NCBI RefSeq assembly: GCF_000485595.1
Contig: NW_014577375.1
Span: forward strand, 74,168-134,324
DNA from: Priapulus caudatus
Taxonomy: Eukaryota > Priapulida > Priapulimorpha > Priapulimorphida > Priapulidae
Reading direction: 5' to 3'
DNA length: 60,157 nt
Part shown: positions 11,711 through 23,371 of the stretch, piece after piece
Position numbering within the stretch: position 1 is the first letter of the stretch
Layout of the letters: each line of letters opens with the position of its first letter
Translations under genes and position numbers: made by a program
The notes under the pieces: model-generated
Databases searched by the model: none
Seen by the model: only the letters and a program-made list of their open reading frames with translations
What the model was told of the DNA's origin: nothing

Positions 11711-14700
11711 CTATAAAAAATGAAAGTGATGACACTGTAGCTCACCTTGAGTGTGATAGAAGAGGGAGGGGGGATATATAAAGCAAGAGTATATATGGGA
11801 GAACTCCCATGATATAGCATATCTCCTATTATAATTATATACTCTTGATAATGATATATATGCATAAGTTTTGATGCGAAAATAAATGTTTCAGATCTGA
11901 AAGTCTGAAATCTTGACAAGAGATGGCGCTACACCTAAATGATCGCCATTTTGGTTTTCGAATATCGCGCAAATAAAAACAATAAAATATTCCAGTCAAA
12001 TTACTGTAACGAAGAATCTAAAACACAATATTACACGTATATAGGTATGATTGTAGAGTTGTTAACCAGTTAGACGAAATAAACGTAATAGCTAGGACGT
12101 TGTCATCTCTCCCAGAGGAGTAACAACTGTTTTGGGGCTAGCCTTACACATTCACATACCAAAATTTAACAAAATCGAATGAATTTAGATGGCCTTTTTC
12201 ATTTTTGCCAAAAAGTGGACGTGGCTCGAAAGTAGGTCGACTGGCGTGCCCCAAAATAGGACGTTCAAATCTCTCCCATAGGAGTAACAACTGTATACAA
12301 TTTGAAATATGGTTCTTGAGTTATCGTTGACCATAGGCAGACACTGAAATGCATAGTGAAATTGCCAAAATCTACCTAATTTGCATGATATTAAAAAATA
12401 TCAAAACCCGTGTGATATGTTTTGGGGCCAGTCCTTATTCATTCACATACTAGAAATGAGCAAAATCCATTGAACCTGAACTGACTTATGGCCATTTCCA
12501 TTTTTGCCAAAAAGTGGACGTGGCTCGAAAGTAGGTCGACTGGCGTGCTCCAAAATAGGACGTTCAAACCTCTCCCATAGGAGTAACAACTGCATGCAAT
12601 TTAAAACATGTGGGTCAAACGTTTCTTGAGTTATCGTTGACATTAGCCAAATGTTGACAGACGGACAGACGGACAGACGGACTTACGACCGACGACACCC
12701 CATGGCAATAGCTCATCTTGACAATGTCAATGCGAGCTAATAACGTAATGCAACAAATAACTCTCTGCATTTACAAATAGGTGCATTTAAAGGGATACTT
12801 TTTCCTAGAAGTTTATAGTATATTATGATAGTAAATGCATAAATAATAGCATATACCTACAAATTTCTATAATTATTCATTCACGTTTGTCATAAAACAA
12901 CATTGAATTTCGAAATCTTCATTTTTGGGCGCTGACATGACACCTGCGATTGTGTTGCCACCCTGAAAAGTTACGCATTTGCCAATTTATTTTGCACGTT
13001 ACAGACCGAGGGTTAATAACAAAAGTGCAATTATATTTATACCTAAATGCTATTTAACCAAACGATATTTATGTTAGGACAAATTCGTCCATATTATATC
13101 TGAAACTAAGAGTCGTTTATAAGATATTACAATCCTTCTGCTCTTAAATTAAAAAATAAGAAACACCCTCGGTCTGTAGCCTGCAGCCGAAACGTTGCTT
13201 TGCGCAACATTTTAGTGGATGCGCTTTCAGTGGCGCCACCGCCGTTGTAAGCAACGGTCTAGCCGTCAGTTTTAAAACATTAAAAAAAATATTTCTGATG
13301 AATATTGAACCCTACAAATTTTTATGTAGTGTAGTTTTTTTAAACCTATTTTATCTGTGTATAATGTTTCATGATTCAACAAATTGCTCAAAAGTACACA
13401 CTATAACAAACATACAAAACGTACAACATATTTTTGGAAATTATAGAATCACTGTAATTATATGATCATAAACGTCATGCAGTTACTCTAATATGCAAAG
13501 GGTCCAACGTGATTGTATAAATTCTTTGACATTCCTAGTAACTGCACACAGAATTATTACCATAAGACAAAAGTTGAACAAATATGGGGGTGTAGGGGGG
13601 GGGAGCCTATTTTCACCACATAATCATATGCAAAATGGAACTAGTTTTGCATACCTAGGGGTTGCAACTACCTGCCTAGGGGTTTAGGGCAGGTAGTTGC
13701 AAATATATCAAATATATTGGATGTATGACTGTAATGAAAAAAAGAAATAAAATAATAAATGTGTATTTCACCAACAGGCTCAGTTTTAAATAGAAATTTA
13801 ATTAGGTTCACTAAATTCTACAACTAAATGGAAATAACAGGACTGTCAATTGTCTGCAATTTTTTTTTAACACATCTGGTCTAATAACAGACCTGTTTAT
13901 TGCTTTGGGCCAATCCATAACTGCTCATAAACCCTTTAGGTGTCGAAATTAAAGGGATACAACACCCTAGAATTTTAGGGTATACTATGATAGTAAGTGC
14001 AAAATTAATAGTATATACCTACAAATTTCTATAATCATGCATTCACATTTGTCATAAAGAAACAGTGAGTTTCGAAAATCTTTATTTTTGGCTGCTGACA
14101 TAACACCTCACGATTGTGCTGCCACCCTGACAAAGTTGCGCTTTTCCCAATTTATTTTGCTTGTTACAGACCGAGGTCTAATCACAAAAGTGCAATTATA
14201 TTTATACCCAACTGCTATTAGCTGAACGATATTTATTTTAGGACAAATTCGTCCATATTATAACTGAATCTAAAAGTTGTTTATAAGATATTGCTATATT
14301 TCTCTTAAGTTAATATTAAGAAACACCCTTGCACTTTAGTCTGCAGCTGAAAAGTTGCAATGCACAACTTTGAAATCAAATGGGCTAGTACTAGTAGTGG
14401 TGCCACCGGCGTTGTAAGCAATGATACAGTCGTTAGTTTTAAGACTTAAAAAAAAAAAATTCCCAATGAATATTGAACAGTGAAATTTGTTAAACCTATT
14501 TTAACTGAAAATATGCAAGGAACCGAGGGTCATGTATCCCTTTCAAATCCCAGATTTTACATACCCATGAGTCCGCACTACCTGAAAATTGTGCTATATA
14601 GATAACCAAATATCTAATATAATTGAACACAATACAGCTTTTAGGGTTTTAAAATTGCATTCTACAGTAATATACAATTTGTTTTTTTTGTGGGCATTGT

Positions 14701-17700
14701 ATATGCATAAATGCTAGCTTTAGTTTTAATTTCAGGGAACGGACTCCCTTATACTTTGCAGTAGTATATTTACTTGCCTCCTTATATATGAGGGCAGTGT
14801 CCGCTAATTTAACCGTTAATCCCAATTGTTATAATTTCTACTCCTGAACCTTCATCACAACTAATCAATCACGGAAATATTACAAGATTTGTTCAATGAG
14901 AGAGAGATAGCATGTTGATGAGCATATATGCTCGTGGTTTCTCCTCACTCAATAATTAAATAAATTAATGATAATAAAACAATTGCCAGTTGCTTAAAGG
15001 CTCACAATGCGCATCCAAACGCTAATTTCTCCAGTACTAGACTAGCAAATACTTCGTGTCATGCATAATCACACTACCTTATGACAAAATAAACTCTAGT
15101 TGCTTCCATTTCACTGCGCGTTTGCTTAAAACCCACAAGAAAGAGGTGAGAAAACTGGCATTCTGGCGCAAACGCCGACTGTTTGCCAAATAATATAGCC
15201 TCGAAGTGGTGACGTGACGTCACATGTTTTTATCTTTGCTGCGCCCGTACCGCTGTACCGCAGCACCGCTGCACGGTTGATTGGGGAAACTGTCAACAAC
15301 ATCGGAGAATTTGAACAACATTGGAGGTATTTTCAAATACCTTCTATAAGACAACGCGCAGTGAAATGGGAGGAACTAGAGTTTATTTTGCCATAAGGTA
15401 GTATGATTATGCATGACACGAAGTATTTGCTAGTCTAGTACTGGAGAAATTAGCGTTTCGATGCGCATTGTGAGCCTTTAAACAAACAGCTTTGATTACA
15501 TGGCATTTATTGCATTCGAAAATCTTTAAAAAAGAATGATTTGGTAACTGTTTTGCATTACACAGATAACAATGATATTTATACTTACATCATTACCCCA
15601 ACAAGTCCATCCTGGAACCAGGTTCCTCGCAAACATCTCAAGACACTGGGAACCAGGCGCTACATACTTCCTAAGTACTTCTACAAAACACAAGATAACG
15701 TCAAGTTATGCTACCAGTGAACAACACTCTATCATAAAACGTTTTGAAAGCACATCTAAAACGTCCTAATAACGTGTATGTTGAAAACATGACAAACAGC
15801 CAGATAAATAAGACAGCCAACAGTACAGTACCTTGTACTATCTGACTTTGATGGTCTTACCGGAGAGAGGAGGCTTCCTGGAGTGTATGCTGCAAGGGAC
15901 ACTGACTAGTACTTGATGATCCGGAATGTTTGCACAGGGAGAACATTTGTCTCTGGTTCTGCTGCCTGTTGGTGCACTACACCTGTCTGGAAACCTCATT
16001 GCTTGGTCTACTGCTTTCCGATTGGCGTCTGCAAGTTCTATTCCACTGTGTGCCACTTCCATTCCACTGTGTGCCATGCCTATTCCATTGTCTGTCACTT
16101 CTATTCCAGTGTCTCCCACTCCTATTGAGCCGTCTGTCCCTCCTATTCCACTCTCTGCCACTCCTATTCTATTGACCTCCATTTCAATGTCACATTTAGT
16201 AACTTCCATTCCATTATCTGTTTTTCTTATTCCAGTACCATTCCCTGCAAGCATTTTTCTGTGTCGCACTCTGTTTTGTGAAGTGCATATCCCAATAATG
16301 AGGTGTTCATATGGTTTTTTGTGTTCAGACTCTATATTACACACAGGCTCTCCCTGGGTTGTCACCTAAAGATATAAGAATTAATTAGTTCTAATTCATA
16401 CTGCAGTACAACTTCCACTAACACAAACATTACAATACAATGTAAAACATTTACAAACATTACAATACAATGTAAAACATTTACAAACATTACAATACAA
16501 TGTAAAACATTTACAAACACTATAATTTTATTTTACATTACGCATAACATTTGAAGTGATGTTATCTGGTAACAAGGTGACTTCAGGATAGTACACAAGG
16601 TAAACCAAATAGAGATCTATCAATCACTGATAACTAACATGGTTCTTAACAGGAGTATATAATATAGCACTCTATTTTATTTACTCCTGTTCATAGTAAC
16701 TTCATTGAGTATGTAGCAGAGGCTCAGAATGAACGAGCGACGCACCGACGGCAATTTGCCGGTCGGGCCCCTATCAATCGGCCGTACGGCCCCTGAAAAT
16801 CCAACCCGACGCGAACGGCAGTCACCTGCCTTGCCCTTTTGTGTACATTGCCTCGGTGGGCTTTAAATCTACTGGCCTAGTTTTGTTTTTAGTGAATCAA
16901 ACATAACACGTGCGGCGTAGCTGCTGGTAGTGTGCAATGATGAGATAGTTAAACGATAGTCGCGAAGGGAATAATAACCGCCAGCTCGGATAATTATTTG
17001 CTCCTATAGCGGGCAATGTAAAAATTTCGTCTGTTACTGTACTCCATTAGGCAGAGTGGGCTAGCAGGGGTCAGTGTTCGGCTGGTAGTTAAATTGGGGC
17101 ATATTGTTTGTACATTAAAAGCAAGACGATGTTGATGTACTAATTTGTTATGAGTTTTCCTTTATTTTACAAAAGTGCCTTGGTGCCCTTCTCAAATTTT
17201 GAGAGTTGCCTTGGTGCCTTTCTATTTTAGAGAAAATTCAAGGCGATTTCTCACATGCCCTAAAAAAATTGCCTTGGCCTTCTCGTCGCTTAATTCGAGC
17301 CCTGGAGTATGTAGACTCGCTTTTTCAATATACAGTACACAATTTATTATCCGAAACCCTTGGGACCAGATACGTTTCGGAACTCGGTTTTTTTTTAGAT
17401 TTCGGAATGGTAGTACAGTACAGATATACATACCGTATATCCTGCAACTAGCCAGTAATAAAACCCAAGTTTTCATGAGGCCAAGTGCTGTACCGGTACA
17501 GTACAATATGTATGAGTAATACCAAACACATTAATATTTCTGCAGTGAACCTTGTGCAGCCAAACGCAAGCTTTGGTGTGCAGACGACCTCCACGAAAAA
17601 ACCTTCAGTTTTTGGAGCTTTTCAGTTTTCAGAATTTCGGATAATAGATTGTGTACTGTACTATATTTTTACATGCTACATATATATATATATATATATA

Positions 17701-20700
17701 TATTATTATATAACATTGTGTGTATCAATGCTGCTAAGTCACATAAATCTATCGGTAACCAAACGGTCTATTACCTTTAGCCAGTGCCAGGTGGCAATGT
17801 ACTGCACATTCCAATGTAGAAACAGTTCTTCCTTTACGAACCTGATTTGTTTCTGCTTGTTAGTCACCCACACGGCCACCAGAGATCCTGGGGCACAGAG
17901 CCGACACACTGGTATCTTGTAGAGATCCCAGTCAGTTAGTGTGCCATATCTAAAACCATATCATTTCAAACTACAATAATCATGATGATCATCAGACAAC
18001 ATGCCTAGATAACACTATGTGAGATGCGTAAAAATTATTTTACATGCTGACATCGCACAATGTGAAAGGATGTCCCCCAAACAATTTATTGACCTTGCTA
18101 GTATTATAATTTAGATGACGTTTACTATAATAACTAAATGCAAAAATGTAACCCTGATGGCTTACGTTTTCATTCTCTTGACTGATTTGTTTTCCCACGG
18201 TGGGTCCATCACGACCAAATCATATTTCTTCCTGCCTTTAATTATTAAATAAACCAATCCATTAACAGTAATATAAATTCCGTGAATTAGTACTATTAGG
18301 AGTGAATAATAATAGAGGAGTATGACTTGCTTGAAACACAAGGAACTTAACGTTTCCATGCCAAAATTTACATACGATTTATTACGTGAAATCCAATAAA
18401 AATGACATCAGAACTAGCGCTGTAAATCCAATTTGCCCTAACACCTTTACTTTGTATGGATATCTCTTCTAATTATGTAGTTATAGCTTTGAACGTCAGA
18501 CATGGTTTTAGTCATTGACACGGCAAAGTGGCTAACATTCCCACGCATTAGCGTAAAAAAGAGGCAGCTCGCGGTGATAACGCTGTTGGCGGGGTTCGGC
18601 AGGGATTTGCAACTCGCGATTTTACACTGTAAAAACTGCCAAAATGGCGCCAAAAATGAACGCTTCTGATTCCGGATAATTTTACATAACTGTAAGGCAT
18701 ACGACATCTGTTTATTTGCACTTCAAGTGGTCAGAGCCCACTACTAATTTGATTAATTGGTTCTACTAATTAAAACCATGTCTGATGTTCGTAGCTATAA
18801 CTATATAATTAGAAGAGATATCGATACACAGTAAAGTGTGGGGGCAATTTGGATGTACAGCGCTAGTTCTGACGTCAGCTTTGTTGGGTTATGCGTAATA
18901 AATCGCAGGTAAATTTGGGCATGGAAATGTTTAATTTCTTGCATTTCGAGCGAGTCATACTCCTCTATTATTATTCACTCCTGGTACTATCTTATTTAGT
19001 ATGGGTGACCAGAATTACTCAATTAAGTTAACAACCAAACAGTAAGATTCCATATAAATCACAACATAGATCTCACACGAAGAAGAAATCCACATGACAG
19101 ACTTAACGAAGTGCAACTCGGACAAAAAAATGTAACACACTTACGTGATAGAAGCGGTTCCAAGCGACTGAAGTCAGACAGAAGAAATGAAGAGTTTGCA
19201 GGAATGATAAACTCACTGCCTAGCCACCAGGCCAAGCATGGTCTTGTGCCTGTGTATGTCACGAGGCAGTCAACCACTGCTGGTAGAGCACCTAGGTCAC
19301 CTAGATGTACACACATAGACATACACAGAATCGTATTAATAGCTATACATTAATCTATTTATGTATTTATACCTGTATGCAATCATTAGGCATAGCAATC
19401 ATGAAGGGACTCTGAGATATCATATTTGTGTGTTCAGCACAGCATTTCTTCTTGTGTACAGGGTTCTCCAAGCTTTTAAATTATAGCATGGGGGTGCTAC
19501 TCACTGCTAGGGGGTCCGGGGGCATGCCCCCCCGGAAAATGTTTGAATTGTAGAAGCGCTGAGATGCAATCTGGGACACTCTGTGTGTAAATTTGAAGCA
19601 CTGCATGTGGGGTGAAAATGTTTGTTTTGCATGGGCAAAGCCATCGGAAAATTCAAAATAATTATTTCTTGATGAGCTAGAAAACGCTCGGATTTGAAGT
19701 ATGAAAATAAACATTATTGTGCCAGCTAGCCTACACCAGTTGGTTGGGATTGATTGTCAGTTCAGATGCAAAATATTGAAAGCAAAAGGTTATACACCAT
19801 AGATTACTTTTGGTACTATAACATAGCAGTATATAAGATAGCTGAGTCGGTTTAGAGTTAGTGTTAGGGTTAGGGATAGAGAGACTGTTTGTACTTGTGT
19901 GTGGGACTGCTGTACCCATAGCATTAAGACCGTTGTTTGAACTTCTTGTGTATACACCAGCATGGCGGCTATGATATTTAGGATGGCGGGGCTCGACGAT
20001 AGGCCACCAGGCTATAAGTGTCCTTGGAGAACCTTGGTGTACATATGTGACCCGCTCCAGCAAAATCAGGATTAAGTAGGAAATTCTACAAATTGAGTTA
20101 TGTGCATATCTGAATAGATCATTTAATTACCTTTAAAATGATATATAATATTTGGCTATATCTAAAGAATTGACCGATCTACAGCAAGTTGAAGATCGGA
20201 AACCGACGTATTCCGGAATATGCAGCCTTTGAGATAAAGCGTTCCGGGTAAGGGGCCCAGTCGTGGATGAGCGGTCAGAAGTCCTTGAAAAAAGACTTTT
20301 ATTTTTGTAAAAATCTCATTTTTGTCCAGGTAGGCCATTTTCAGCATTGACATGTGTACGTGCTCATTACTCAAAACAATGACTTGCAACTTAGTCCGTA
20401 TTATGCTGGAGCGGGTCACATATATCTAATAGGAACAATTTTAGCAATAGATAATTTTTGTCTAAGAACACATGAAGAGCACATTACTGCCAGTAAAATG
20501 TTGTACTCTCTGCGGGAATTTCTCCATTGTCAGTCTACAGGCATCAATAAGTTTTGACCGAGGGCCTTCGATCAAGGCTGCTGCTCTGGCCTCAGCATTT
20601 GGGTCCACATCATCTACAATATGTTACAAGACTTGTCAACATTACCTTATAATTGAAATCTAACTGGTGGATAGAGAATCACTTCCTATCCCTGGTGCAG

Positions 20701-21917
20701 AACACTAGTTTAGCACGTGGCACCATCAGCAATACATAAATTCATTTAAGCATATATATATGTTTAATTTTGGGCAATGTTGCTACCAAACTTACAATGC
20801 AATAAGATGCACTTTCACCAAAAATTTTAACATCCTTGCTCATGAAGCTGAAAAGATAAAACCACGTATAAAAGTTGTTATACACTCACTCTCATGAACT
20901 GATCTGGAGTTGAAATCTGCTTGCTTATGGGGCACTAGCACAACACTTTCCTCTTGCTGATGATACAACGATTCCCTGGTGAGAGAGAACTCATTTCCTT
21001 TGACATAATTCATAAGCTGTTCCATCGCTTGTAATAAAAAACCTTTAATCTGTAATTACAACACAATGAGATAAACGATATGAACTAACATACAAGAAAA
21101 ACATGTTTAATATATATTTTCTAAACAAGTAAAATCATTAAATGGAATACCACGTGGTTATTCTAATTTCAGAGTGACACACCCATATTAACATTTAACA
21201 GACTTATATTGTGACCATAACCATCAAAAATCAAACAGAATGATGCTCACTATACATGAATAATCATAAAGACGTGGAATGTCATTTTTACACTCACTCC
21301 GCTAGAAAGACAAAATAGAATACCTTGTCATGGTACTCCAGTGCAGCTTCCTCCCCAGAATTGAGTGGCACCTTCCTCTTGCGACGTGCCTTCTTATGCA
21401 GTTTTCCTTTTTGTAAGCACATTTTTTTATCCTGACACAATCCGCCATGAGCTGATGCTACATCTATGCCCAGGTTAACATGTTGCTTAGACTCCAGCCC
21501 AGTGGAGTTTATGACTTCCTCGTCACCGACCAAAGATGACAGTCGACAGACAGTAGAGTTGCTGACAGGATCCCAAGTATTATCTGCCTGTCCTTTCCTG
21601 TCCGCAAATGCATATAAAGAAGGGTCTCGAGCCACCGGGACTTCACGCAGACAAGTCATAAACTCAGCAGGATCACCGTTTGCTTGCTGGCTACACTTCC
21701 CAAGTTGATTTTTTCGGAGGAAAGCTGAGTTGATTGCAAATAATCTTGAATCGGATTCGTAGCCTACGGTACCACTCGAACTTTCATGTGTTCCAGTGCT
21801 GTTCATAATACCATTAATTGAATGTTCGTCATTCTGATTCACACTTCCATGCCACCGATTCAGGAGAAGATTGTGATCAAGTAGCCATCCAAGAGAGGTT
21901 TCCTTGACAACAGCCAT
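11615..21917 (-). CDS. METTL4: METTL4, adenine N6-methyltransferase (9 coding exons, 657 aa)
   Basis: METTL4 is an MT-A70-family enzyme that transfers methyl groups from S-adenosylmethionine to the N6 of adenine; the reported substrate is the m6Am site of U2 snRNA, with DNA 6mA also proposed. Joining 21324-21917, 20890-21049, 20488-20613, 19145-19300, 18166-18235, 17775-17949, 15861-16365, 15589-15680 and 11615-11710 gives one frame of 658 codons including stop. Catalytic DPPW is at residues 356-359 within DLVVMDPPWENKSVKR. Other family blocks are SSFLLSD, WVTNKQKQIRFVKEELF, HKKPYEHLIIG, IPDHQVLVSVPC, LEMFARNLVPGW and VLKFQHVDYF. Human METTL4 is 472 aa; the excess is a longer N-terminus and a ~100-residue repeat insertion in exon 7. 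The introns are dominated by MITEs. Confidence 0.95.
11721..12739 (-). mobile_element. AGCT-family composite MITE, METTL4 intron 8
   Basis: One end is TGAAAGTG(A)TGACACTGTAGCTCACCTTG. The other end reads CCATGGCAATAGCTCATCTTGACAATGTCAATGCGAGCTA. Two internal modules contain TTTTTGCCAAAAAGTGGACG and the phrase CTCCCATAGGAGTAACAACT. A hairpin (CAAGAGTATATA...TATATACTCTTG, 11783-11847) lies inside. A longer copy in the opposite orientation is at 30891-32215. Confidence 0.8.
12789..13360. mobile_element. AAAGGGATAC-family element, copy 1 (truncated)
   Basis: It begins AAAGGGATAC and is alignable by eye to 13951-14543 for ~570 bp (shared TATACCTACAAATTTCTATA, CATTCAC, TTACAGACCGAGG and GTGCAATTATATTTATACC). 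The expected GTATCCCTTT end is not seen. Confidence 0.75.
13951..14543. mobile_element. AAAGGGATAC-family element, copy 2 (full length)
   Basis: About 590 bp, starting AAAGGGATACA and ending TGTATCCCTTT as inverted termini. It carries no reading frame of note and looks non-autonomous. It lies in METTL4 intron 8. Confidence 0.8.
14998..15477. mobile_element. 480-bp foldback MITE flanked by TTAA, METTL4 intron 8
   Basis: Arms of ~125 bp (AGGCTCACAATGCGCATC at one end, GATGCGCATTGTGAGCCT at the other) are nearly perfect inverted copies. TTAA stands on both sides (14994-14997 and 15478-15481). A TTAA target duplication is typical of piggyBac-type transposition, but the terminal bases are not the usual CCY, so the class is uncertain. 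Confidence 0.8.
15589..15680 (-). CDS. METTL4: METTL4 exon 8
   Basis: Acceptor TTTTGTAG, 92 bp, donor GAT|GTAAGT. It encodes EVLRKYVAPGSQCLEMFARN and then LVPGWTCWGND, the family block before the terminal exon. Phase joins exactly with exons 7 and 9. Confidence 0.94.
15861..16365 (-). CDS. METTL4: METTL4 exon 7 with in-frame 21-bp repeat insertion
   Basis: It begins after TATCTTTAG and ends TCCG|GTAAGA, giving 168 codons. HKKPYEHLIIG (about residues 442-452) and IPDHQVLVSVPC (from about 574) are conserved METTL4 blocks. In the human protein ~20 residues separate them; here ~120 do. The insertion is made of imperfect 7-residue units such as SGIEVAH, NGIGMAH and TGIEVTD, encoded by a 21-bp DNA repeat. 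No stop interrupts it. Confidence 0.93.
16424..16518. repeat. 30-bp tandem repeat, three copies, METTL4 intron 6
   Basis: ACAAACATTACAATACAATG followed by TAAAACATTT is repeated three times almost without change. Confidence 0.9.
16650..16689. mobile_element. 40-bp hairpin, CARGAGT family
   Basis: CAGGAGTATATAATA and TTTACTCCTG are inverted ends. The flanks TTCTTAA and TTCATAG resemble each other but do not match fully. It is a probable small relative of 10735-10771 and 18297-18983, in METTL4 intron 6. Confidence 0.5.
17775..17949 (-). CDS. METTL4: METTL4 exon 6
   Basis: Acceptor GGTTTTAG, donor AAAG|GTAATA. It encodes YGTLTDWDLYKIPV, then PGSLVAVWVTNKQKQIRF, then VKEELFLHWNVQYIATWHWL, matching the methyltransferase core segment by segment. 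Confidence 0.95.
18166..18235 (-). CDS. METTL4: METTL4 exon 5 with catalytic DPPW
   Basis: A 70-bp exon between ATTAAAG and AAAAC|GTAAGC encoding RRKKYDLVVMDPPWENKSVK. DPPW is the adenine-N6 catalytic motif of MT-A70 enzymes. The phases match exon 4 (C|GC) and exon 6 (AC|A). Confidence 0.95.
18297..18983. mobile_element. 687-bp foldback MITE, CARGAGT family, METTL4 intron 4
   Basis: Termini TAGGAGTGAATAATAATAGA and its inverse TATTATTATTCACTCCTG extend into ~200-bp inverted arms (both contain TCTTCTAATTATGTAGTTATAG or a near copy). GTACTAT flanks each side (18290-18296 and 18984-18990). Confidence 0.85.
19145..19300 (-). CDS. METTL4: METTL4 exon 4
   Basis: Acceptor ACATCTAG, donor TCAC|GTAAGTG. 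It encodes a stretch ending FIIPANSSFLLSDFSRLEPL, which matches the conserved segment immediately before the catalytic exon. Confidence 0.9.
19480..19800. mobile_element. Dispersed repeat fragment with GGGGGCATGCCCCC motif
   Basis: The phrase GGGGGTCCGGGGGCATGCCC also occurs near 30668 in a complete 185-bp element. Its neighbour CATTATTGTGCC...CAGTTCAGATGC recurs in inverted orientation at ~22668-22730. This is an old transposon remnant in METTL4 intron 3. Confidence 0.6.
20044..20422. mobile_element. ~380-bp MITE with TATGTGACCCGCTCCAGCA ends, METTL4 intron 3
   Basis: The left end TATGTGACCCGCTCCAGCA and right end TGCTGGAGCGGGTCACATA are perfect 19-bp inverted repeats. The interior is unique, and a TA duplication is possible. 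Confidence 0.85.
20488..20613 (-). CDS. METTL4: METTL4 exon 3
   Basis: Acceptor ATATTGTAG, donor GGCA|GTAATG. It encodes a moderately conserved stretch including SKLIDACRLTMEKFP, comparable to the LSELCEMAKHLP region of the human protein. Phase 1 to phase 1 joins both neighbours. Confidence 0.82.
20890..21049 (-). CDS. METTL4: METTL4 exon 2
   Basis: Acceptor GTAATTACAG, donor GAGA|GTGAGT. It encodes IKGFLLQAMEQLMNYVKG followed by a weakly conserved linker. It follows EYHDK of exon 1, as IRELI follows EYHTK in the human protein. Confidence 0.85.
21324..21917 (-). CDS. METTL4: METTL4 exon 1 (start codon exon)
   Basis: It starts MAVVKETSLGWLLDH, matching the family N-terminus (GWLLDH is diagnostic), and ends EYHDK|GTATTC after a basic RRKRK patch that may serve nuclear import. 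It is 198 codons; the middle is low in conservation and longer than in vertebrates. Confidence 0.93.
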
Positions 21918-23340
21918 TACCGTATATATAGTTAAAATCACATGTAGCTTCAACTGCAACTGCAATTGCTGCTTCTCTGGAAAACACATTGGCAAAGAAA
22001 ATGGTCAATTTTTGGTCCACATCATTTGTGAAAATAAGCGCCGGGGCAAACTATCCTTCTACCACTAGGAATACTATTCTGAATAGGATTGTGCACACTA
22101 TCATGCATAAATGACCCAGAGAAGGCCATCTCTGCAGTAGACCAATAAATTGTGCACAGCTGGAGGAAAGGCAGGTGATGCTCACCATCTTGTGGCTAAA
22201 TGAACATAGATGTTATGGGGATTGGGTAGAGCAGGTGAAACATTACTTGGAATCAGCCTGGAAGCTCGGCGGAACAAAATCTCCCGGTAAAGTGAATATT
22301 AGCCGAGTGGGAAACTCAAAAATAAAAAAGGCAAAACACCGATCTACAGTTCCGTTCATAACACACACACACACACAACACACCACACACACATCACACA
22401 CACATATCTATATCTCTCATCTATCTATATCTATTACATAACATTACATTACATACCAGTGCTCGAAATAAAGCGTTGTCCGGTTGTCCGAGACAACCAA
22501 GAATTTGCGCCGGACAACCTAACCAGTCTGAGACATTGTCCGGTGGACAACCAGAAACACTATCCCTAACCCTAAACTGCCTCTAAACGGCTGCGGCTAT
22601 GCTTAAATATATACCGCGTGTACCCATTAATCTTATGTTGTATAACCTTTTGTCTTTCAAATTTTGCATCTGAACTGACCACTGCCAATCCCAACCACTG
22701 GTGTAGGCAGCTTGGCACAATAAGTGTTTCAGTTTCATATTCAAATGCCGCGTGTTTTCTAGGCTTCAGTCAGAAATCTTAATCGTGAATTAAATCGTGA
22801 ATAATATAAAAATATGGGACGCAGCTGCTATTTCCAACACTGGTATATGTCAGGTTTCTGATTTTGTGAGAGGTAAAACTCGATTGGCAACGCAGCAAAG
22901 CGCAACGAAGTTCTAAAATTTCTGGGGGAGGACCCCCATACCCTCCCCCACCACAATCGGCGCTGTTTTTCACACCCTCGCCTCTTTTGGAATCTAAAAC
23001 CCGCACTGAACAATTACATATCTTGGGAGCAGAGAACAATGAAGCAAAATGTCGCCTTTTCGCATGGCACCCAAAACAAAGTATTGCAGAGAAGGTAGAG
23101 GAGCCGTAGGTGTGGAGAGGGAGGCGGAGGAGCCAGTCAAATATTAAGTCATCCACTATTTTGCGCAGTTGCTGTTTTTGGGTCCCAACTTGTTAAAAAT
23201 CCTGGCTACGCCACTGTTTTTTTGTGTTTTTCTGATCATATTATTATGTGATTGAAAATAGGAGATTTGCGGATATTTTTTTGGCAACCAGAAATTGTGC
23301 GACACCCGATTGATGCCGGGTTGTCCGGCATGGACAACAC
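21918..23340. other. METTL4 upstream flank; repeat remnants, no gene
   Basis: It holds a (CA)n stretch (22361-22404), TATC repeats, a GTTGTCC/GGACAAC-rich dispersed repeat (22470-22555 and again at ~23320) and an inverted relative of the 19480-19800 repeat. No exon of PEX11G or any other gene was recognised. Confidence 0.55.
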
Positions 23341-23371
23341 ATTTTTTTCTTATTTCGCGACGCACTGCATA

